A stretch of 64,000 bases of DNA, taken from the NCBI RefSeq assembly GCF_030436115.1, contig NZ_CP129407.1, forward strand, positions 590,502-654,501. Direction: 5' to 3'. Shown one piece after another: positions 59,367-64,000 of the stretch (positions are counted from its first letter, which is position 1; the number at the start of each line of letters is the position of its first letter). A program made the translations under genes and the position numbers. The notes beneath the pieces are model-generated. The model did not search any database, had not been told where the DNA came from, and saw only the letters and a program-made list of their open reading frames with translations. The DNA is from Borrelia sp. P9F1 (GTDB lineage Bacteria; Spirochaetota; Spirochaetia; Borreliales; Borreliaceae).

Positions 59367-61749
59367 TGCTAGAAAAGAGGATATTCCGGTTGTTTTTTTA
59401 GGACAAAGTGTTTTTTTCCCAGGCGTGACTTTATGGACCACTTTTTACGATAGTGTTGCTGTTAGTGCTATTTATCAGGCTATGTTAGAGAGTAGGCTGG
59501 TTTTGTTTGTCTATGTTAATAATCCTAAATCTAATACTTCTGAAAAGATTAGTTTAAAAAATGTGTGCTCTGTTGGTACTTATAGTAAGATCATTCAGGT
59601 TGTAAATGTTGCTAAAGATTCAATAAAAGTTTTAGTCGAATGCCAAGATAGGGTTATTATAAGAAGTCTTATTAAGAAGAGTACTTATTTTAGGGCTAAG
59701 GTTGATTTTATTCCTGATGAGAGTGAATTTAGTAGCAAATTTTTTATTTATTCTAAGTTCTTAAGAGAAACTTATGAAACATACAGGTCTTGTCTTTCTG
59801 CTAAAGAATTGGATGATGGCAATGATAGTATCAATTTTTTTGATAAGCCTACTAAACTTGTTGATGTGTTAGCCTATAATGCTAAGTTGGAATACGGTGT
59901 AAAGTTGGAGCTTTTACAAGAATTGGATGTGCAAATTAGAATGGAGAAATTAATTGTAAATTTAAACATTGAGATTGATCTTTTAAGTCTTAAGAAAGAT
60001 ATTAAGTCTAAAGTTAACGATAGGCTTAATAAGGGGCAAATAGAGTATTTTTTAAATGAACAAATGAAAGAAATACAGAAAAGATTGGGGAAAGACGAGG
60101 CCGAATATCTTGATAAATTGAATTCTAAGAAAATTCCTGAAGATATTAAACCAAGAATCGAGAAGGAAATATCTAGGCTGTCCTCCATGAGCTCAAATTC
60201 TCCCGATGTCAATATTGTTAGAAGTTATGTTGATTTGTTGCTTGAGCTGCCTTGGAATGAAGATACTGTTATGGATAACTCTTTAGGTGATATTGAATTT
60301 GTTTTAAAAAATGGACACTATGGGATGAATGAAGCTAAAGAGAAAATAATTAATTTTTTAGCTGTTTATCATATTAATTCTAGAATTCAAGCACCTATTT
60401 TATGCCTTGTAGGGCCTCCTGGTACCGGAAAGACTTCCATTGCCCTATCTGTTGCCACCTCTCTTTCTAGGAAATTTGCAAAAATTTCTCTTGGGGGGAT
60501 AAGGGACGCAGCAGAGATTAGAGGACATAGAAGAACTTATGTTGGGGCTCTCCCAGGGGTTTTTATTAACGCAATTAAAGTGGCGGGCAAATCTAATCCT
60601 GTAATTTTACTTGACGAGATAGATAAGATTGATAATTCTTATAGAGGGAACCCAGAGGCCGCTCTTTTGGAAGTATTGGATGCGGAACAGAATTCCAAAT
60701 TTGTTGATCATTATTTAGAGATTCCTTATGATCTTTCTAATGTGTTATTTATTGCAACAGCTAATTCCATTCATGGAATTTCTAAACCTCTTCTTGATAG
60801 AATGGAAATCATTAAAATAGAAGGGTATTCTTATATTGAAAAATTAGAAATTGCAAAAAAATTTTTAGTGCCGAGTATAATCAGGGAAAGTTTTTTGAGT
60901 AAGGTCTATATAAAAATAGAAGATGATGTTATTTTGCACATAATCAAAAAATACACCATGGAGTCTGGCGTTAGAGAACTTAAGAGGGCTTTGACTAATT
61001 TGTTTAGAATGGTTGTAAGGGAATTGCTTCATGCTTATTCTAGAGAAGATATAATTGAGGGTAATTTTTATTTTCCTAGTTCCTTAATACATGAAAATAA
61101 TTCAATTTTTACGCACGATCCTGATATTCCTGGTATTTATAAGATAATTAATATGAATAATTTTCATGTCTATGTGGATCGTGAGTACAACTTGAATTTA
61201 ATTAAGATTGATTCTCCTGGATTTGTTTATGGTCTTGCTTGGACAAACTATGGAGGTGCTGTACTTCCTGTTGAAGCTATTAAATTTGAAAAGAAAGGGG
61301 ATGTTATTTTAACAGGTAGTCTTGGATCTGTTATGAAAGAGAGTGCTCAACTTGCTTATTCTGTGGTGAAAACTTATTCGTCTAAGCTTAACTTTGATAT
61401 AAATGAGATTCCTGAAATTCATTTACATTTTCCAGAGGGTGCTACGCCAAAAGACGGGCCCTCGGCTGGAGTCACTATTGCAACAGCAATAGCTTCCATA
61501 CTATCTGAGAAAAAGATTTCTTTGGATCTTGCAATGACAGGAGAAGTTACTCTTAAGGGGGCCATTCTTCCTGTGGGAGGTATTAAGGAAAAAGTACTTG
61601 CAGCTTACAGGAGTGGCATAAGCAAAGTTATAATTCCTAAGGACAATAAGCGAGACTATGTTAAGCTTCCTGATGAGATTAGAAACAGCATGTGCGTTAA
61701 GTATGTGTCCCATTTGGAAGAAGTTTTTGATTATTTAAAAATTATCTAA
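59341..61749 (+). CDS. lon: ATP-dependent protease Lon
   Basis: 802 aa LonA-type protease. The N-terminal LAN region is followed by the AAA+ module with Walker [10 protein letters not shown] near residue 358 and Walker [11 protein letters not shown]. The C-terminal peptidase domain has the catalytic Ser (near 708) in DGPSAGV and Lys (near 750) in [10 protein letters not shown]. The ATG lies 26 nt inside clpX. Borrelia has two lon genes; the neighbourhood resembles that of lon-2 in B. burgdorferi. The N-terminal domain is divergent from typical LonA. Confidence 0.95.
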   Translation: MKSILSLISARKEDIPVVFLGQSVFFPGVTLWTTFYDSVAVSAIYQAMLESRLVLFVYVNNPKSNTSEKISLKNVCSVGTYSKIIQVVNVAKDSIKVLVECQDRVIIRSLIKKSTYFRAKVDFIPDESEFSSKFFIYSKFLRETYETYRSCLSAKELDDGNDSINFFDKPTKLVDVLAYNAKLEYGVKLELLQELDVQIRMEKLIVNLNIEIDLLSLKKDIKSKVNDRLNKGQIEYFLNEQMKEIQKRLGKDEAEYLDKLNSKKIPEDIKPRIEKEISRLSSMSSNSPDVNIVRSYVDLLLELPWNEDTVMDNSLGDIEFVLKNGHYGMNEAKEKIINFLAVYHINSRIQAPILCLVGPPGTGKTSIALSVATSLSRKFAKISLGGIRDAAEIRGHRRTYVGALPGVFINAIKVAGKSNPVILLDEIDKIDNSYRGNPEAALLEVLDAEQNSKFVDHYLEIPYDLSNVLFIATANSIHGISKPLLDRMEIIKIEGYSYIEKLEIAKKFLVPSIIRESFLSKVYIKIEDDVILHIIKKYTMESGVRELKRALTNLFRMVVRELLHAYSREDIIEGNFYFPSSLIHENNSIFTHDPDIPGIYKIINMNNFHVYVDREYNLNLIKIDSPGFVYGLAWTNYGGAVLPVEAIKFEKKGDVILTGSLGSVMKESAQLAYSVVKTYSSKLNFDINEIPEIHLHFPEGATPKDGPSAGVTIATAIASILSEKKISLDLAMTGEVTLKGAILPVGGIKEKVLAAYRSGISKVIIPKDNKRDYVKLPDEIRNSMCVKYVSHLEEVFDYLKII

Positions 61750-61753
61750 AATT

Positions 61754-61762
61754 TGCTATAAT
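61754..61762 (+). promoter_or_regulatory. Extended -10 promoter for the small ORF
   Basis: TGCTATAAT at 61754-61762 is a perfect extended -10 (TGnTATAAT). The -35 position (61734-61739, TTTAAA) is poor, as usual when an extended -10 is used. Predicted start near 61769, giving a leader of about 17 nt including the ribosome-binding site. Confidence 0.65.
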
Positions 61763-61785
61763 TAGGCTCACTAAGGAGGGGTTGT

Positions 61786-61935
61786 ATGAAAGACGGAGTC
61801 AGGAGACCTTCGGGGAGCAGAGCGTCGTTTAACGCACAGGGTCCTACTAAGAATCCAGGCAGGGCCGGATCTTCAACCTTCCCCAAAGCTAGCTTCGGGA
61901 AAGGTTTTACTAAAGGCAGAAAGAAGGGTAAGTAA
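61786..61935 (+). CDS. Small basic, Gly/Ser-rich protein (49 aa)
   Basis: The frame runs from ATG 61786, behind the strong ribosome-binding site AAGGAGGGG (61773-61781), to TAA 61935. The product has 15 Lys/Arg and one acidic residue, no hydrophobic segment, and ends KGFTKGRKKGK. About 51% of its bases are G or C, much more than in neighbouring genes apart from rpsD, which suggests a conserved or highly expressed gene. Composition and position next to rpsD suggest RNA or ribosome binding, but I know no family for it. It lies 24 nt from the convergent rpsD stop. A hairpin at 61875-61906 is embedded in the 3' half. Confidence 0.75.
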   Translation: MKDGVRRPSGSRASFNAQGPTKNPGRAGSSTFPKASFGKGFTKGRKKGK

Positions 61936-61959
61936 CACAAGCGAGTAAAACGCAAAGCC

Positions 61960-62586
61960 TCATGCCCTCTTAGAATAATACTCAACAACCATTTGCTCAT
62001 TAGCGAGGGTAGGTATTTCGTCCCTCGCCGGAGGGCGTGTGACCTTCACTTGCAAAGCATCAGCGTTCACTTCTATCCAAGTTGGAAGATTTCGAAGGGT
62101 CGATGTCTTTTCTATATTAGATCTAATCAGTTTTTTCAGGCTATCCTTTTCCTTTACCCGTAACTCATCGCTCGTTCTTAAAGTAATAGACGGTATTGTA
62201 ACCCTTCTTCCATTAAGTATGATCACCCCATGCGAAACTATTTGTCTAGCATGAGCTCTTGAAATAGCAAACCCGGCCCGATACACAACATTATCAATTC
62301 TTCTCTCAAGCAAAGCCAAAAGGTTGTGTCCCGTAACTCCGTGATGTCGCTTTGCCTCCCTAAAAATATTAGTCAGCTGTCTCTCGCTTACCCCATAAGT
62401 AAACTTAACCTTCTGTTTCTCTACCAACTGCTTCCCATACTCAGTGACCTTCCCCTTCCTAGATTTTCCATGCATTCCCGGTGGACTAGGCTTCCTCTTC
62501 AGTAGTTTATCGTACTTAGGCTGTTCAAATATATTAACACCAAATCGCCTAACCATCTTACCCTTGGCTATACTCTTCCTATTCAT
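61960..62586 (-). CDS. rpsD: 30S ribosomal protein S4
   Basis: 208 aa. It nucleates small-subunit assembly by binding 16S rRNA. The N-terminal region lacks the Cys zinc knuckle of some S4 proteins. The S4 RNA-binding domain has RRIDNVVYRAGFAISRAHARQ split over two motifs, and the C terminus NEQMVVEYYSKRA is typical. It is transcribed after tRNA-fMet (26 nt upstream) from the same promoter. It converges on the small basic ORF without an obvious terminator. Confidence 0.97.
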   Translation of the reverse strand: MNRKSIAKGKMVRRFGVNIFEQPKYDKLLKRKPSPPGMHGKSRKGKVTEYGKQLVEKQKVKFTYGVSERQLTNIFREAKRHHGVTGHNLLALLERRIDNVVYRAGFAISRAHARQIVSHGVIILNGRRVTIPSITLRTSDELRVKEKDSLKKLIRSNIEKTSTLRNLPTWIEVNADALQVKVTRPPARDEIPTLANEQMVVEYYSKRA

Positions 62587-62612
62587 TCATTCTCCATGTA
62601 TTAAAATTAACA

Positions 62613-62685
<73 letters not shown>

Positions 62686-62699
62686 TCTTACAGCTTAGC

Positions 62700-62729
62700 A
62701 TATTAACACAACTTTATCTGAAGTGTCAA
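62700..62729 (-). promoter_or_regulatory. Consensus promoter for tRNA-fMet and rpsD
   Basis: On the minus strand a perfect TTGACA (62724-62729) is followed by an 18-nt spacer and TAATAT (62700-62705). The predicted start near 62693 is about 8 nt before the tRNA 5' end. This is one of the best promoters in the window. Confidence 0.75.
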
Positions 62730-62743
62730 TTCATTTTGTTTCA

Positions 62744-64000
62744 TCATATTAAAATGTACATTTCATATATTTCCTTGTGTTGTTTTTTAATTATTTCTTT
62801 TGTTGTCTCTATTTGTTTTATCAAGCTTTTTAAATCACTCTCATGGTTTAAATCTAATTTTGCATAAAGATTTAAATGATTCCCCTCATGAGACAAATTG
62901 AGTTCTTTCAAGTTTATTTTGGTATTTTTCAATGTGTCTTTTATCTCTCTTTTTAAATCTATGTCTTGTTTTGAGAGAATTTTATTAGCGTTTTTTAGTA
63001 TTACGTGAAGTCCTTCTTTAATGATTATAAAACTAATAAATATAGATATGATTTTGTCAAAACCTGTCCACACATAATTTGCAAGTAATAAACTTAATGT
63101 AGTACCTCCGTGGGAAAATATACAGTTTTTATCAGCTGATGAGAGTGCTAAGAGTAGGTAGTTATTATATCTTTTTCCAATCTGGAATTTTACTAAATAT
63201 TCGACCATTTTTACTATGAAAAATATAAAGGGTACTAATGGTATCCAAATGCTTTTCTTAAAAGATTTATTTGAAAATATTTCAAGTATATTATTCTTAT
63301 CCTCTTCGTGATGGTTGTGTGAATGGGAATGTTCGTGGTCATGGAAGTGATTGTGTTCGTGGTCGTGAAAGTGGTCGTGTCCATGCCCATGATCTTCAAG
63401 GTGGGTAGGATGGTAATGAATGTGGAATCCAGATTCGCCCCCAAGGCTAATTAATTTATTCAGGCCCGTTGAGTTTAAAAATATCGTAAACCCCGCTACT
63501 ATTATGATTATCCCTATGATAAATGATATTAAATTTTCCATTTTTTTATATCCGTAAGGATAATAAATTGTCTCAGGCTTATTTGTAATTTTGAGACTGA
63601 AGTAGGTAATTGCTGATAACACAAAATCTGAGAGGACGTGAAAAGCGTCTGCTATAAGTGCAAAGGAATTGAAAAGTATTCCTACGGTAAGTTTAGAGGC
63701 GATGGAAACTACTTCTGCTAGTACTGAGACAAGTCCAATCCCCATTATGAACTTATCTTTTCTGATCTCAGGTGTTAAGTCCTTTTTATATACGTTATTG
63801 TTACTTATAAAACCTAAGCTTCTAAGATCTTCCTCTACTTCAGCAATTTCGCAGGAAATTTTTTGAAGTTTATTTTTTTTTCCATAATAAATTAAATTAT
63901 TGAATACTATTTTTTCTATTCCCTCTGCTTTAAAGTTTGGATCGATATAAAAATCTTTAACTTCGATTTCTCTATCTTTTGTTTTTGCTTTAATGTACGA
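62744..64000 (-). CDS. Cation diffusion facilitator (zinc-type) transporter, 5' end outside window
   Basis: The frame continues without a stop from the left end of the gene (62744) to the window edge, so the ATG at 63745 is probably internal. The CDF core has six membrane helices with metal-site residues in ALIADAFHVLSDF (helix 2) and SADKNCIFSHGG (helix 5), and a C-terminal cytoplasmic domain. Between helices 4 and 5 is a loop with about 20 His residues (about nt 63310-63425), typical of zinc exporters. The visible N-terminal extension of at least 85 residues has spacing like a metal-binding (HMA-like) ferredoxin fold but no CxxC in the visible part. Confidence 0.85.
   Translation of the reverse strand, partial: SYIKAKTKDREIEVKDFYIDPNFKAEGIEKIVFNNLIYYGKKNKLQKISCEIAEVEEDLRSLGFISNNNVYKKDLTPEIRKDKFIMGIGLVSVLAEVVSIASKLTVGILFNSFALIADAFHVLSDFVLSAITYFSLKITNKPETIYYPYGYKKMENLISFIIGIIIIVAGFTIFLNSTGLNKLISLGGESGFHIHYHPTHLEDHGHGHDHFHDHEHNHFHDHEHSHSHNHHEEDKNNILEIFSNKSFKKSIWIPLVPFIFFIVKMVEYLVKFQIGKRYNNYLLLALSSADKNCIFSHGGTTLSLLLANYVWTGFDKIISIFISFIIIKEGLHVILKNANKILSKQDIDLKREIKDTLKNTKINLKELNLSHEGNHLNLYAKLDLNHESDLKSLIKQIETTKEIIKKQHKEIYEMYILI

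Noticed and set aside
61746-62000. An 84-codon minus-strand frame opposite the small basic ORF
   Set aside because: It has no ribosome-binding site or promoter, and the plus-strand frame has both. It is a shadow of GC-rich coding sequence.

Overview
The window is an AT-rich bacterial chromosome segment whose gene content and order match the conserved chromosome of Borrelia/Borreliella spirochaetes: cheA-cheB-unknown-cheY, dnaE-recG, murD/femA-like, metG/pta/ksgA, mcp pairs, glyA, p66, lactate permease, tig-clpP-clpX-lon and rpsD. p66 and the density of chemotaxis genes make the genus call strong. Two details are useful below genus level. There is no room between metG and pta for the nucleosidase gene (pfs-2/Bgp) that I recall at this place in B. 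burgdorferi, and a UvrD/Rep-family helicase gene next to cheD is a decayed relic. I favour a relapsing-fever-type Borrelia over a Lyme-group one, but only weakly. I see no plasmid, prophage, IS element or CRISPR signature.

Layout. Bases 1-5033 carry a chemotaxis operon: cheA (5' end outside the window), cheB, a large cytoplasmic coiled-coil protein with two MCP-like hairpin motifs, and cheY. From 5.1 to 12.9 kb come an M20 dipeptidase behind a G10 tract, an archaeal-type UMP kinase leading into tRNA-Leu(CAA), a GT2 glycosyltransferase, a two-gene ABC exporter, CTP synthase and a small nuclease-fold-like protein. From 13.0 to 21.3 kb lie a soluble MCP, dnaE-yggT-recG and a VanY-type carboxypeptidase. 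From 21.3 to 34.9 kb are two tandem MATE transporters, murD, a FemAB-type protein, metG, pta, ksgA, a short ComEC, a CPBP protease and an acyl-CoA ligase. From 34.9 to 42.8 kb are argS, an orphan Rnf/Nqr-like membrane protein, two divergent membrane MCPs and murB. From 43 to 52 kb are cysS, a TIG/transglutaminase-like membrane protein, glyA, a DjlA-like co-chaperone, p66 and lactate permease. The last part holds dacA, cheD, the helicase relic, pepD, a four-tRNA cluster, tig-clpP-clpX-lon, a 49-codon basic small ORF, rpsD with tRNA-fMet, and a zinc-type CDF transporter that runs off the right edge.

How the genes work together. CheA, CheB, CheY, CheD and three receptors form most of a chemotaxis pathway. 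MurB, MurD, the FemAB-type protein and two DD-carboxypeptidases build and trim peptidoglycan. Lactate permease, Pta and the acyl-CoA ligase belong to the limited carbon and lipid economy of these host-dependent spirochaetes. Tig, ClpP, ClpX and Lon form a protein-quality operon.

The most notable observations are: a GC-rich 49-codon gene between lon and rpsD; four genes without Shine-Dalgarno sites whose -10 boxes sit only 5-10 nt before the start codon (candidate leaderless transcripts); an orphan RnfE/NqrD-like protein upstream of argS; the double-hairpin chemotaxis-operon protein; and the helicase relic.
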